A stretch of DNA of 64,000 nt, taken from positions 62,001 to 126,000 of the forward strand of contig FOUN01000002.1 in the NCBI GenBank assembly GCA_900114885.1. The letters are read 5' to 3'. Position 1 is the first letter of the stretch. Each line of letters starts with the position of its first letter. Source of the DNA: Psychrobacillus psychrodurans. GTDB taxonomy: Bacteria > Bacillota > Bacilli > Bacillales_A > Planococcaceae. A program made the translations under genes and the position numbers. The notes beneath the pieces were generated by a model. That model was not told the origin of the DNA and made no database searches. It worked only from the letters and a program-made list of their open reading frames with translations. Shown here one piece after another: positions 48,734 to 58,030 of this stretch.

Positions 48734-49588
48734 TTATTGACGTACAATTGGCATTGAACAGCATCGGAATGATCCGCCTGATTTAATGATTTCCGAGAAA
48801 TCAACCTCAATTACTTGATATCCGTGCTTTCTAAGCTGATGATTGACGTCAGAATTTAATGGTAAACTAAGTACTCGATTATTCCCGATAGACAATACAT
48901 TCGTCCCCATTGAGAACTGCTCACTTTCACTCACCTCGATTAAATTATACATACTGGACAAATTGTCGACGATTTCCGGATCGATTGCATCAGGGTAAAT
49001 CAAGGCATCCTTGGAAGAGAGGATATTGAACACACAGTCAAGATGTAAATATTTTGGGTTAAAAGGAATAGGGAAAATTTCAAAGTCTGGTAATTCTTCT
49101 TGTAAATCTTGAATGGCTTTCTTACTTGTCCGATGGCTAATTCCAACAAATACACGGTGGCCGTCAACAATTACATCGCCACCTTCGATGGAATGTGTGG
49201 AGAGTTTTTTATAAGAAATATCATGTTCATTCATCCACTCTGCTAATACCTTTTCTTCACCTTGGCGAATCGGATTTGCCATTTCGGAAATAAACAAGCA
49301 ATTACCTAAAGTAAAACCAATATCTCTAGTAAAGACTTGTTCTGGATGATCTTTACTTGGTGGTAGTTTAATTACTTCCACACCCGCATTTCGTAAAGTT
49401 TGTTCAAATATCTGATGCTGTGAAATCGCAAGTGAACGATCAATACTGCTATTTATATATTTTTTCTGAACGTCATTAATCACTTCTTTAATTTCCATGT
49501 ACTGAGGTTCACATAGGATGACTTTTTGAAGTTCACCATATTCACTTTGACATTGTATTTGAGATTGATCTTTGAATATTTTTACCAT
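48734..49588 (-). CDS. Amidinotransferase/DDAH-superfamily guanidino hydrolase, YkgA-like
   Basis: 284 residues from the ATG at 49588, six bases after GGAGGT; the longer frame to 49642 lacks a good site. Guanidine-modifying pentein fold: substrate-binding Asp in VFTRDIGF (about 90), GGDVIVDG, catalytic His in YLHLDCVFN, and nucleophile Cys in GGSFRCCSMPI at the C-terminus. These fit dimethylarginine dimethylaminohydrolases and relatives, which convert guanidino-substituted arginine to citrulline. The true substrate is unknown. It is divergent from the YqcI/YcgG gene, with a 168-bp shared regulatory gap. Confidence 0.85.
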   Translation of the reverse strand: MVKIFKDQSQIQCQSEYGELQKVILCEPQYMEIKEVINDVQKKYINSSIDRSLAISQHQIFEQTLRNAGVEVIKLPPSKDHPEQVFTRDIGFTLGNCLFISEMANPIRQGEEKVLAEWMNEHDISYKKLSTHSIEGGDVIVDGHRVFVGISHRTSKKAIQDLQEELPDFEIFPIPFNPKYLHLDCVFNILSSKDALIYPDAIDPEIVDNLSSMYNLIEVSESEQFSMGTNVLSIGNNRVLSLPLNSDVNHQLRKHGYQVIEVDFSEIIKSGGSFRCCSMPIVRQ

Positions 49589-49695
49589 TAGGCTACCTCC
49601 ACTTTCTTGGTTCATTCCTTTTCTATTCCCTTGATTTTTCATTTCATAACCTATTTGTGAAATTTATTTTCATTTGAACAATGTTGTTTCAGAAA

Positions 49696-49722
49696 ATTTA
49701 ACATGGGGTAAAGGCTAGGTAT
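49696..49722 (+). promoter_or_regulatory. Candidate promoter of the YqcI/YcgG gene (sigma-B-like)
   Basis: ATTTAA (49696-49701), 15 bp, then AGGTAT (49717-49722), one mismatch in each hexamer from GTTTAA/GGGTAT. A sigma-A reading (TTAACA-N18-TAGAAT) is equally possible. Confidence 0.35.
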
Positions 49723-49756
49723 AGAATATGTAGATATAGATAGTGGAGGAGATTGT

Positions 49757-50491
49757 ATGATTACAAAGGAACAAGCTTTATTGACAAAAGAAGATTTTCA
49801 CTCTAGAAAAGACTTACCGAGTTGGCTCTATAAAGAATACGAAACTTTTCATAACACGGTAACGGATAAAACGTTTCCATGTTTTTTTGGAATGAATGGT
49901 GAGTTGAAAGGTGAACTCCGCTACGCTTTTATCAATCAAGACGACTGGAGTAATTTACCTTCTGCGGTAGAAGGATTTCTAGATTTATTTAAATTACCAA
50001 ACTACAAGAGACACGGTCTTTTTGTATTTGTAGAACCTTTTGAGTCAGAAGGTTCTATCGAAGATTACCGAAAGCAATTTTGGGATATCCTTCAATACTT
50101 ACATGAAGTCGATGAAGTAGAATGGCCAGAAGACAGTCCTCGTGACCCTGAACACTATTTGTGGGATTTCCGATTCAATGGAGAGCCGATTTTTGTATTT
50201 GGAAATGCTCCAGCATATAAGAAGCGAAAGACACGTCATCTAGGAAATGCGATGGTTCTTGGATTTCAACCACGGAAAATATTTGAAGGATTAGAAGGTA
50301 CTGAAAAAGGTGGTATTATGTCACGTGAAAAAGTTCGTAAACGTGTAGAAGCATGGGATCAGCTACCTAAGCATCCAGATATCGGCCATTTCGGCGACCC
50401 AACGCATAACGAATGGAAGCAATCCTTTATTGGTGATGATATTGTACCGATTCAAGGCAAATGTCCATTCCACCATAAATCACAAGTTTAA
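49757..50491 (+). CDS. YqcI/YcgG family protein (possible haem-dependent guanidine N-hydroxylase)
   Basis: 244 residues, TGGAGGAG before the ATG. The family is recognised by PCFFGMNGELKGELRYAF, the central HYLWDFRFNGEPIFVFGNAP, the RxLGNAM..GFQPR segment and the C-terminal GKCPFHH. Family member GntA of guanitoxin biosynthesis is a haem-dependent N-hydroxylase of an arginine-derived guanidine, and other members act in arginine N-oxygenation. Whether this Bacillales form is such an enzyme is inference. The Cys/His of the CPFH motif would be natural haem-site candidates. It is divergent from a guanidino-hydrolase gene. Confidence 0.82.
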   Translation: MITKEQALLTKEDFHSRKDLPSWLYKEYETFHNTVTDKTFPCFFGMNGELKGELRYAFINQDDWSNLPSAVEGFLDLFKLPNYKRHGLFVFVEPFESEGSIEDYRKQFWDILQYLHEVDEVEWPEDSPRDPEHYLWDFRFNGEPIFVFGNAPAYKKRKTRHLGNAMVLGFQPRKIFEGLEGTEKGGIMSREKVRKRVEAWDQLPKHPDIGHFGDPTHNEWKQSFIGDDIVPIQGKCPFHHKSQV

Positions 50492-50666
50492 AAACTATTC
50501 TATGCTTTCATATAGCAATATTTGTGGAAAAAAACAAGAGGATAGAGGTATGTAGCTTAAGTTAGTATTATAGATAATACCATTCTGTCATAAACGCTGA
50601 TGAATGGGAGCAACAGCTGGTAATCGGAATTGTCCTACTAGACAACCCAAGATTATTGAAAATAGA

Positions 50667-50706
50667 GTGGCGGGTCGTGATAAAAATCATTACCCGCCTT
50701 TATATA
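50667..50706 (+). terminator. Terminator-like hairpin downstream of the YqcI/YcgG gene
   Basis: GGCGGGT (50670-50676)...ACCCGCC hairpin followed by TTTATATATTTC. It lies about 180 bp past the stop; the intervening 50492-50666 shows no gene. Confidence 0.7.
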
Positions 50707-50793
50707 TTTCTTGTAAATTATGCAGTAAAGCACTACTGGAATTACTACTCGGAACTCAAACTAATTTTTAGCTAACGAGCAATACATATATTC

Positions 50794-51303
50794 CTATCCT
50801 TTACCAGGGAAATGATGAAGAGGAGGTGGTACTAACCAGCCCTTACTTTTGTTTAAGCGAAGTATTTTGGCACCAATCTGTACTTTAGCAGTATGGAACT
50901 GGCCATAGAGCATAGCGATATCTTCACGTATACTTTCACCCATGACTTTACTACAAGCTACTAAACCAGCTGCTGAATCTTTAGCCAATGCTGCGCCAAT
51001 TTCTGGATCATTAAATCGTGCTCCAACCGGAATATCTTCAAGACGAGCATCTGGTCGAGCAGGAGGGGCGGGTGGTAATCCAACAGCATTTACCTTAAGT
51101 ATTTTCTCAATTTGTTTATTTTCTTCTTCCATAGATTTAACGCACTCTTCAATTAACCCTTTCAACTCGTCATCACCAGCATGATTATAAAAGGTCTGGT
51201 ATGCAGCAATTAGCCCGTTATTCATTATTAAATTTGTCCAAATAGCAAATACTTCACCATAATGCAGAGGTTCTTCCTTAGGATTTCCACTTAAGATACC
51301 CAT
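50794..51303 (-). CDS. DUF3231 ferritin-like protein
   Basis: 169 residues from the ATG at 51303, with AAGGAGTG upstream; the in-frame ATG at 51366 would add an unconserved leader. Two helical stretches (LHYGEVFAIWTNLIMNNGLIAAYQ region and the EDIAMLYGQFHTAKVQIG region) match the DUF3231 half-repeat seen in Bacillus spore-coat-like and stress proteins, which adopt a ferritin-like bundle. A Pro-rich linker (GLPPAPPARPDAR) splits the halves. The usual protein has two such modules (about 330 residues), so this is the short one-module form. Function unknown. Confidence 0.8.
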   Translation of the reverse strand: MGILSGNPKEEPLHYGEVFAIWTNLIMNNGLIAAYQTFYNHAGDDELKGLIEECVKSMEEENKQIEKILKVNAVGLPPAPPARPDARLEDIPVGARFNDPEIGAALAKDSAAGLVACSKVMGESIREDIAMLYGQFHTAKVQIGAKILRLNKSKGWLVPPPLHHFPGKG

Positions 51304-51454
51304 TATTTCACTCCTTGCTTTCATTTTCACAGAAATTATCCATGTAAATGGTAGTATGTGGAGCATATGAGAAAGTATTCATTCAATAAAAAAAGAGGAT
51401 CTACATATAATATAGACCTCAATTTATAAATAAACATATGCGCTTTCGCATTTC

Positions 51455-52306
51455 TTATGATAATTTATTTAAAAAGAATAAACCCATTGTTCCGGGACCG
51501 ACATGTGCTCCTACAGTTGAACCAATGGAATGTATTTCAATACTCTTCGGATGAAATCTATCCTCGATCATTTGTTTTAAATCTAGTGCTGTAGGTTCAT
51601 CATCACTATGGCAAAGGGCGATAGATTGTTCACTAATCGTATCACCACGTTCGTCCATCATATCAATCATTCGCTTCAAAACTTTTTTGCGTCCGCGAAT
51701 TTTTTCTAGAGGGACTAGCTTGCCGTCCTCCACATGAAGAAGTGGTTTAATATTAAGTAATCCACCAACAAATGCACTTGCTTTAGAAACTCTCCCACCG
51801 CGTGCTAGGTAATCTAAATCTTCTACGGTGAATAAATGCTCCATATGCTCTGCATGGAAACGTACTTTTTCAATAATTTGAGCATTGTCCATTCCTGCAT
51901 CACGTAATTTAACTGCTTCTTTTAATACTAAACCATATCCGAGTGATGCACATTGTGAATCGATGATCGTTAGTTTCAGATCTGGGTACGTTTCTAATAA
52001 TTGTTCGCGCATCATCATAGCCGTACTATAGGTTCCGGATAGAGCCGACGAAAAGGCTATATATAATCCTTCTTCTCCAGATTTAGCAAGATCCTCAAAT
52101 AGTCGTAAAAATAATTCTGGTGAAACTTGTGAAGTTTTTGGATGCTTTCCTGCCCGTATTGCTGCGTATACTTCAGATGAATCAATACCAATAATGTCTT
52201 CATACTCATCTTCATCAATATGAACTCTAAGTGGAGCTAATAGAACGTTGTTATCTTCAAAAAATTCTCTTGGTAAATCTGTAGCGCTATCAGCAAATAT
52301 TCTCAT
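51455..52306 (-). CDS. yitS: DegV-family fatty-acid-binding protein
   Basis: 283 residues from the ATG at 52306 (AGGAGG seven bases upstream). DegV fold: N-terminal FADSATDLP, the TSQVSPELF substrate loop, SSALSGTYSTAMM, and LDYLARGGRVSKASAFVGGLLNIKP, split here. Family members bind a fatty acid and hand it to fatty-acid kinase FakA. B. subtilis YitS sits in the same yitS-yitU-yitV-yitW neighbourhood, supporting the name. Confidence 0.93.
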   Translation of the reverse strand: MRIFADSATDLPREFFEDNNVLLAPLRVHIDEDEYEDIIGIDSSEVYAAIRAGKHPKTSQVSPELFLRLFEDLAKSGEEGLYIAFSSALSGTYSTAMMMREQLLETYPDLKLTIIDSQCASLGYGLVLKEAVKLRDAGMDNAQIIEKVRFHAEHMEHLFTVEDLDYLARGGRVSKASAFVGGLLNIKPLLHVEDGKLVPLEKIRGRKKVLKRMIDMMDERGDTISEQSIALCHSDDEPTALDLKQMIEDRFHPKSIEIHSIGSTVGAHVGPGTMGLFFLNKLS

Positions 52307-52328
52307 TTCCAATCCTCCTGTATCTCTA

Positions 52329-53141
52329 TTATTTAGTTAAGTTTAATCTTTCTATTAATAATTCTGCAATACCATCTTCGTTATTTGATAAAGTAACTTC
52401 GTTGGCAATAGTTTTAAGAGGACTTATAGCATTTCCCATTGCTACACCAACACCAGCATACTCAATCATTTCTAAATCATTATCTTCATCACCAAATGCA
52501 ATAATACGTTCTTGTGGAATATTCAAAAACTCGGATACATGTGATAATCCAACGGCTTTATTTAAACCATGCTTTACAATCTCAATGACATCCCATGGGG
52601 CACCCCAACGACGATGGTCAATTACTTCCGCATGTACATCTCTTAAATGCTGACGAACTAAATCGACTGAATCTTCTTCGGCATGGATTAGTAAACTTGT
52701 AGGGTCAGTTTTCAAAAGAGACTTTAAGTCTCCAGTTGTAACCTGTGGATTTCCTAATGAAAATGCAGAAAGTATTTTTTCATCGTGATAATGTAAATAC
52801 ACATCATCAAGTACCTCAGCTAGCATATTTTTGATGGAATAACTTTCTACAGCCTCTACTACTTGCTTTACAACTTTTAAATCAATCGGAGTATGTAAAG
52901 TTTTCCATGAAGAATTTCTAGGATGATGAACAAATGCTCCATTAAAGTTAACAATTGGTGTACTTAAACCAAGTTCTTTATAATACATTTCACTGGATCT
53001 ATATGGTCTACCAGTGGCAATCATAACTTCATGTCCCTCATTTTTTGCCTGTTGAAGTATGTTTTTAGTTTTTGCTGAAATTACTTTTTCATCGGTCAAT
53101 AAAGTTCCATCTAAATCTAACACGATTAAATGCTGTTTCAT
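52329..53141 (-). CDS. yitU: Cof-type HAD phosphatase
   Basis: 270 residues. HAD motif I is VLDLDGTLL at 7-15, motif II ATGRP at about 42, the C2B cap domain spans about 85-190, and motifs III/IV are in NKAVGLSHVSEF and AFGDEDNDLEMI. Cof-like phosphatases act on sugar phosphates, FMN or pyridoxal phosphate; B. subtilis YitU can dephosphorylate a riboflavin precursor. GAAGGGAG precedes the ATG. It is followed by yitS 16 bp downstream, so the two are co-transcribed. Confidence 0.92.
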   Translation of the reverse strand: MKQHLIVLDLDGTLLTDEKVISAKTKNILQQAKNEGHEVMIATGRPYRSSEMYYKELGLSTPIVNFNGAFVHHPRNSSWKTLHTPIDLKVVKQVVEAVESYSIKNMLAEVLDDVYLHYHDEKILSAFSLGNPQVTTGDLKSLLKTDPTSLLIHAEEDSVDLVRQHLRDVHAEVIDHRRWGAPWDVIEIVKHGLNKAVGLSHVSEFLNIPQERIIAFGDEDNDLEMIEYAGVGVAMGNAISPLKTIANEVTLSNNEDGIAELLIERLNLTK

Positions 53142-53271
53142 AAAAAAACTCCCTTCTATCTTATGTTAAAGTGTATCGTTTTCAACGAATAACGTCAAAA
53201 TGTAAAATCAGCCTCTTTGTACTCTCTAGATTACTTTGGTAGAATAATAATAGAAGAAAGGTGGGATATAA

Positions 53272-54030
53272 ATGATAGTAACAACCGAGGCATGGGGAAA
53301 CATTCCTTTATTACATATTTATAAAGAAGATACAAAAAAAGATGCTTCAATTGTCATCTTTTTACACGGATTTGAAAGTGGAAAAGAGCATAACCTACAT
53401 TATGCATATCAGCTTGTTCAACAAGGTTGTCGTGTCATTCTACCAGATGCACATTTGCATGGAGAACGAGACGAGAAATTAGATGATGTAGAAATCAGCT
53501 TACGTTTTTGGGAAATTGTTTTAACTTCCATTGAAGAAGTTGGACATATTAAGCATGAATTAGAAAAGCGTGGCTATTTCAACGGACAAAAAATTGGTAT
53601 CGGTGGAACTTCTATGGGTGGGATTACTACTTTAGGTTGTTTAACGGCATATCCTTGGATTGATGCTGCTGCTATTATGATGGGAACACCTGGTTATGTA
53701 GAACTTGCCAAAGCGCAAATTGCTTCGGTAGAGCAAAAAGGATTCAAAGTACCATTAAATGCAGAAGAGAAGAAGAATATGTTCGACACCTTATCGACTT
53801 TTGATGCATCAATTCATTCGGATAACCTTATTGAAACACCACTATTTTTCTGGCATGGAGAAAAGGATCCTGTTGTACCATATGAACCAACTTCCCAATT
53901 CATTGCCGCTCTCAGAAAACAATATGATAAACAGAATATAGTCCTAATGAATGAAAAATCAGCAGGACATGCAGTATCACGAAAAGGAATGCTAACTTCT
54001 ATGCAGTGGCTTGCAAACAGTTTGGCATAA
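53272..54030 (+). CDS. yitV: Alpha/beta-hydrolase esterase, YitV-like
   Basis: 252 residues. The nucleophile elbow GGTSMGG (Ser about 117) is preceded by the oxyanion strand IVIFLHGFESGKEHN, and followed by Asp in GEKDPVVPYEP and His in SAGHAVSRKG. Divergent from yitU by 130 bp and upstream of yitW, as in B. subtilis. AAAGGTGG precedes the ATG. Substrate unknown. Confidence 0.9.
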   Translation: MIVTTEAWGNIPLLHIYKEDTKKDASIVIFLHGFESGKEHNLHYAYQLVQQGCRVILPDAHLHGERDEKLDDVEISLRFWEIVLTSIEEVGHIKHELEKRGYFNGQKIGIGGTSMGGITTLGCLTAYPWIDAAAIMMGTPGYVELAKAQIASVEQKGFKVPLNAEEKKNMFDTLSTFDASIHSDNLIETPLFFWHGEKDPVVPYEPTSQFIAALRKQYDKQNIVLMNEKSAGHAVSRKGMLTSMQWLANSLA

Positions 54031-54110
54031 ACTGACGAGTTTGTTATGATTAAGATATAAAGTGAAACTTCTATTATTGGGAATTTTTTCATCCCCATTA
54101 ATGGAAAAAA

Positions 54111-54172
54111 GAACTCAGGCAATTCCTGAGTGACCAACATCTTGTTGGTCCGAACCAATCGGCGAATTACAG
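54111..54172 (+). repeat. Degenerate family B repeat
   Basis: CTCAGGCAATTCCTGAGTGACCAACATCTTGTTGGTCC... (start 54115) follows the outline of the leuC-leuD block (CCTGCGGCAACG, TGTGTGACTAACACCCTGTTGG) and contains two small hairpins. Homology between the two is suggestive, not certain. Confidence 0.45.
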
Positions 54173-54271
54173 GTTGTTTATTATCACCATTTCCTTTGAT
54201 TTTCTTTTGAAAAGTTGAGGTGGTAGTATTTCCGCCTGTTAAACCGGAATAGAATAGAGGAGGTTTTCAAA

Positions 54272-54592
54272 ATGAGTCAAGATACAGAGCAAGATATGAA
54301 GGATAGTATGATGGCCGCTCTTGAGAATGTTATCGACCCTGAACTAGGTATTGATATTGTCAATTTAGGTTTAGTATATGATGTACAATTAGCAGATGAA
54401 GATATTGCAAAAGTTACTATGACATTAACATCCATCGGATGCCCAATGGGTCCACAGATTGTCGATCAAGTAAAAACTGCTCTTGGTGAACTACCTGAAG
54501 TAAAAGATACAGATGTAAATATTGTCTTCAACCCACCATGGTCAAAAGACAATATGTCCCGCTACGCTAAAATAGCTCTTGGGGTAAGGTAA
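54272..54592 (+). CDS. yitW: MIP18/SufT-family iron-sulfur assembly factor
   Basis: 106 residues of DUF59: MMAALENVIDPELGIDIVNLGLVYDV, TLTSIGCPMGPQI with the conserved Cys, and FNPPWSKDNMS. Family members help deliver Fe-S clusters to targets. The acidic protein starts at ATG 54272 with GAGGAGG upstream. The yitV-yitW order is as in B. subtilis. Confidence 0.93.
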   Translation: MSQDTEQDMKDSMMAALENVIDPELGIDIVNLGLVYDVQLADEDIAKVTMTLTSIGCPMGPQIVDQVKTALGELPEVKDTDVNIVFNPPWSKDNMSRYAKIALGVR

Positions 54593-54610
54593 TAAAATAT
54601 ACCATATATA

Positions 54611-54646
54611 ATAAAAGTCGAATCATCCAAGATTCGACTTTTATTA
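54611..54646 (+). terminator. Terminator after yitW
   Basis: ATAAAAGTCGAATC (54611-54624) pairs with GATTCGACTTTTAT (54631-54644). It can act in both directions. Confidence 0.9.
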
Positions 54647-54738
54647 TGGAGTTCAACTAAATCTAAACTGATTACCTCCCACAGCAACTTGAAGTAAACC
54701 CAACCCATTCCGAACTCAACCAAATAAAATCTTACCAA

Positions 54739-54772
54739 TAAAAAAAGCCACTGAAATATTTCAGCAGCTTCG
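54739..54772 (-). terminator. Terminator after fnr
   Basis: On the minus strand GCTGCTGAAATATTTCAGTGGC is followed by TTTTTT, starting six bases after the fnr stop. Confidence 0.82.
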
Positions 54773-54776
54773 TATA

Positions 54777-55472
54777 CTAGTCAATCCGACAAATATGAAG
54801 TGGGCAGTTATCACATTCTACTTCCGTTCGTAAAAACTGTAAATCATGAATCGTAATCATTCCCTTGTCTAAAGATAGCACATCTTTTTTCTTTAGATCA
54901 TTTAAAATTCGGTTTACGACCTCTCTACTTGTCGCACAGAAGTTGGCTAGCTCCTGATTGGTCATAGCATAGTCAATGAGAATGCTTCCATCCTCCCGTT
55001 TGATCCCATAAGTATTTGTTAATCGTATTAATGTGGATAATAAAGCACCCTTTTTCCCATGAAGCAACAAGTCTCTAAAGCGTGTCTCGTTTTTCAAACT
55101 ATGCATTTGCATTACTTGAATCCATTCCATCATGAGAGACGAACAATCTGATAAGTATTTTTCCAACGTTGTGCGTGGTAATACTAATAATTGAGTTGTT
55201 TCTATCGCATTAGCTGAGACAGAATGATAAATAGTTTCGCAGAAAATAGATGTTTCTCCGATAAATGTATTATTTCCTGTAATTCGTAAAGTCAACATCT
55301 TACCGCTCTCAGTATCCTTACTAATGCGTACTGTACCTGTTTTGATGAGGTAGACATCTTCTGCACTTTCACCTTCTAAGAAAACAGGACGATCCTTATC
55401 TACTTTTAAGTTGGTTCCAAATTGTTCGAACAGTGCATGTATACCCTGTGAATTGGAGCTATGTTCATTCAT
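54777..55472 (-). CDS. fnr: Fnr-type anaerobic transcription regulator with C-terminal [4Fe-4S] site
   Basis: 231 residues from the ATG at 55472; the upstream in-frame extension to 55571 lacks a ribosome-binding site. Crp/Fnr architecture: cyclic-nucleotide-type beta-roll (about 15-120), dimer helix, and winged helix (about 160-225) with the recognition helix in TSREVVNRILNDL. The Bacillus-type Fe-S ligands are all present: Asp134 (RFRDLL) and C-terminal Cys220, Cys223, Cys228 (CDNCPLHIC). Each is offset by exactly seven from B. subtilis Fnr D141/C227/C230/C235. It is an oxygen-sensing activator of anaerobic genes. Confidence 0.9.
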   Translation of the reverse strand: MNEHSSNSQGIHALFEQFGTNLKVDKDRPVFLEGESAEDVYLIKTGTVRISKDTESGKMLTLRITGNNTFIGETSIFCETIYHSVSANAIETTQLLVLPRTTLEKYLSDCSSLMMEWIQVMQMHSLKNETRFRDLLLHGKKGALLSTLIRLTNTYGIKREDGSILIDYAMTNQELANFCATSREVVNRILNDLKKKDVLSLDKGMITIHDLQFLRTEVECDNCPLHICRID

Positions 55473-55576
55473 AAATATTACTTCCTTTCCTTCATTCACA
55501 TTCGTTTTCATGTGCACTTTCTTATATAATAGCATATTTAGAATATATATTAGAGAAATACTATTGGCCATATTTC

Positions 55577-55629
55577 TTTACAAAGTTATTATTAAGGACT
55601 TATACTTATAATAGTCAAAGAAGGTCAAA
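55577..55629 (+). promoter_or_regulatory. clpB promoter with CtsR operator
   Basis: AGTCAAA-GAA-GGTCAAA at 55613-55629 matches the CtsR heptad direct repeat (RGTCAAANANRGTCAAA). Upstream, TTTACA (55577-55582) and TATACT (55601-55606) are 18 bp apart, and TATAAT is at 55607-55612. CtsR bound here would cover the start point and repress until heat shock. Confidence 0.9.
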
Positions 55630-55655
55630 CTAATTTCATAAGGAGAGGTTTGCAT

Positions 55656-57791
55656 ATGCAAATGAAACAACAAGATGAAAAAAGTCCTTTAGAAACGTAC
55701 GGTAGAAATCTAGTAACTGCAATTAAAGAGGGGAAAATGGATCCTGTTATTGGTCGCGATCAAGAAATTAGAGATGTTATTCGTATCCTTTCAAGAAAAA
55801 CGAAAAATAATCCTGTACTAATTGGAGAACCAGGGGTAGGGAAAACAGCTATTGTAGAAGGTTTGGCACAGCGAATTGTGCGTAAAGATGTACCAGAAGG
55901 ATTGAAAGAGAAGGAAATCTTTGAGCTTGATATGAGTTCCTTAATCGCCGGTGCAAAATATCGAGGGGAATTTGAAGAACGTCTTCAAGCGGTATTAAAG
56001 CAAGTGAAAGATAGTGAAGGACAAATTATTTTGTTTATCGATGAAATTCACACAATAGTTGGTGCTGGAAAATCTGATGGTGCAATGGATGCTGGGAATA
56101 TGCTTAAACCAATGCTAGCACGAGGTGAGCTACATTGTATTGGAGCTACGACACTTGATGAATATCGAATGTATATTGAAAAAGATCCAGCTTTAGAAAG
56201 ACGCTTTCAACAAGTAATGGTAAGAGAACCTTCAATAGAAGATACAGTATCTATTTTACGTGGACTTAAAGAACGCTTTGAGCTACACCATGGTGTGCGT
56301 ATACATGATCGAGCAATCGTTGCAGCAGCCGAGCTTTCTAATCGCTATATTACAGAAAGGTTTTTACCTGATAAAGCAATCGACTTAGTCGATGAGGCAT
56401 GTGCAATGATTCGAACAGAAATCGATTCAATGCCACAGGAGCTCGATGAAGTTACAAGAAAAATGATGCAGCTTCAAATTGAAGAACAAGCATTAATGAA
56501 AGAAAAAGATGATGCAAGTAAGAAAAGACTAGAACAACTGCGTAAAGATTTGAAAGAACTAGAGGCTTCGACTAGTGAAATGCGAAATAAATGGCAATTA
56601 GAAAAAGAAGCCATTCAAGTAATACAGCAAAAACGAGAAGTACTGGATCGCTATCGTCGAGAATTAGAAGAAGCTGAAAACCAATACGACTTAAACAAAG
56701 CTGCTGAGCTTCGTCACGGGAAAATTCCTACATTAGAAAAAGAACTTCAAGTATATGAAAATCAAATCAATGAAGATTCAGAAACACGGTTATTGCGCGA
56801 AGAAGTAACGGCAGAAGAAATTGCCTCAATCGTATCCAGATGGACGGGAATTCCTGTTACGAAACTTGTTGAGGGCGAAAGAGAAAAACTTTTAAGGCTG
56901 AAAGAAACACTAGGAGAGCGCGTAGTGGGACAAGACCAAGCAGTTCAATTAGTTACAGAAGCTGTGTGGCGTGCAAGAGCGGGTATTAAGGATCCAAATA
57001 AACCAATTGGCTCTTTTCTATTCTTAGGACCTACTGGTGTCGGAAAAACGGAACTTGCTAAATCACTAGCAGCTAATTTGTTTGATTCTGAGGAGCACTT
57101 TATCCGTATTGATATGTCTGAATACATGGAAAAACATAGTGTTTCCCGTTTAGTTGGCGCGCCGCCAGGATATGTCGGTTATGAGGAAGGTGGCCAATTA
57201 ACCGAAGCTGTACGTAGAAATCCATACTCAGTAGTGTTGCTAGATGAAATAGAAAAAGCGCATCCAGATGTTGCTAATATTTTATTGCAATTGATGGACG
57301 ATGGAAGAATTACTGATAGCCAAGGAAGAATTGTTAACTTTACGAATACCATTGTTATTTTAACTTCCAATATTGGTTCAGTATATTTAGCGAATACAAC
57401 GGGGGAAGTCTCTGAACAAGAAGAAAATCTTGTTATGAGTGCATTACGTGAGCATTTTAAACCGGAATTATTAAATCGATTAGATGACATCATTATGTTC
57501 CACTCATTGACAACGCACCACTTTATTAAAATTACGGAAAAATACGTGAAACAACTTCAAAAACGATTACAGCAACAAGAAATTGAGTTGCAGGTGGATA
57601 GCTCAGTGACACAGTGGATTGTTGAAGAAGGAACAGATGCTGCATTTGGAGCGAGACCATTAAAGCGTTACATCCAACGTTATTTAGAAACAGCAGTGGC
57701 CAAACTTCTAATCGGAGGTACCGTTCTTCCCGGCAGCAAAATAGTGGCTATAATGGAAGAAGATAAACTAAAAATATCGATTGAGAGCTAA
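55656..57791 (+). CDS. clpB: ClpB disaggregase lacking the N-terminal domain
   Basis: 711 residues from the ATG at 55656 (AGGAGAGG at 55641-55648), against about 860 for full ClpB. The protein begins directly at the first AAA+ module ([15 protein letters not shown]; Walker A GEPGVGKT). It has a complete coiled-coil M-domain (about 255-375), which rules out ClpC/ClpE, and a second AAA+ module (Walker [28 protein letters not shown] region). No ClpP-binding IGL-type loop is evident. The Clp-N repeat domain is simply absent, not frameshifted: the leader has a CtsR operator and promoter directly upstream. Confidence 0.92.
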   Translation: MQMKQQDEKSPLETYGRNLVTAIKEGKMDPVIGRDQEIRDVIRILSRKTKNNPVLIGEPGVGKTAIVEGLAQRIVRKDVPEGLKEKEIFELDMSSLIAGAKYRGEFEERLQAVLKQVKDSEGQIILFIDEIHTIVGAGKSDGAMDAGNMLKPMLARGELHCIGATTLDEYRMYIEKDPALERRFQQVMVREPSIEDTVSILRGLKERFELHHGVRIHDRAIVAAAELSNRYITERFLPDKAIDLVDEACAMIRTEIDSMPQELDEVTRKMMQLQIEEQALMKEKDDASKKRLEQLRKDLKELEASTSEMRNKWQLEKEAIQVIQQKREVLDRYRRELEEAENQYDLNKAAELRHGKIPTLEKELQVYENQINEDSETRLLREEVTAEEIASIVSRWTGIPVTKLVEGEREKLLRLKETLGERVVGQDQAVQLVTEAVWRARAGIKDPNKPIGSFLFLGPTGVGKTELAKSLAANLFDSEEHFIRIDMSEYMEKHSVSRLVGAPPGYVGYEEGGQLTEAVRRNPYSVVLLDEIEKAHPDVANILLQLMDDGRITDSQGRIVNFTNTIVILTSNIGSVYLANTTGEVSEQEENLVMSALREHFKPELLNRLDDIIMFHSLTTHHFIKITEKYVKQLQKRLQQQEIELQVDSSVTQWIVEEGTDAAFGARPLKRYIQRYLETAVAKLLIGGTVLPGSKIVAIMEEDKLKISIES

Positions 57792-57802
57792 TCGGTAAAT
57801 AT

Positions 57803-57849
57803 ACCATAGATAACTCACCTATAAATTGTGGTTTATCTATGGTTTTTTG
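57803..57849 (+). terminator. Terminator after clpB
   Basis: ACCATAGATAA (57803-57813) pairs with TTATCTATGGT (57833-57843), followed by TTTTT. The stretch 57850-57996 shows no gene. Confidence 0.88.
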
Positions 57850-57996
57850 ATGAAAAGAAATATATGCTCTAGCACCAAGCTTTCTCGTATAGCCGATGAT
57901 CCCTCTCGTGTATATGAGCGTTTCTATCTTGAATAGCTTATAATCGCTTTCATATAAAAATGGACATGCAAAATCCAAAGGAATTTTAGGGATATA

Positions 57997-58030
57997 AAAA
58001 ACAGCCTCCCAAGAAGGAAGGCTGTTTTTT
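57997..58030 (-). terminator. Terminator after the DUF2929 gene
   Basis: On the minus strand AACAGCCTTCC...GGGAGGCTGTT is followed by TTTT. AAAAAACAGCC on the other side would let it work in both directions. Confidence 0.85.

Noticed and set aside
57748-57978. Minus-strand 76-residue frame after clpB
   Set aside because: It covers the clpB end and terminator, with no start signal and no recognisable motif.
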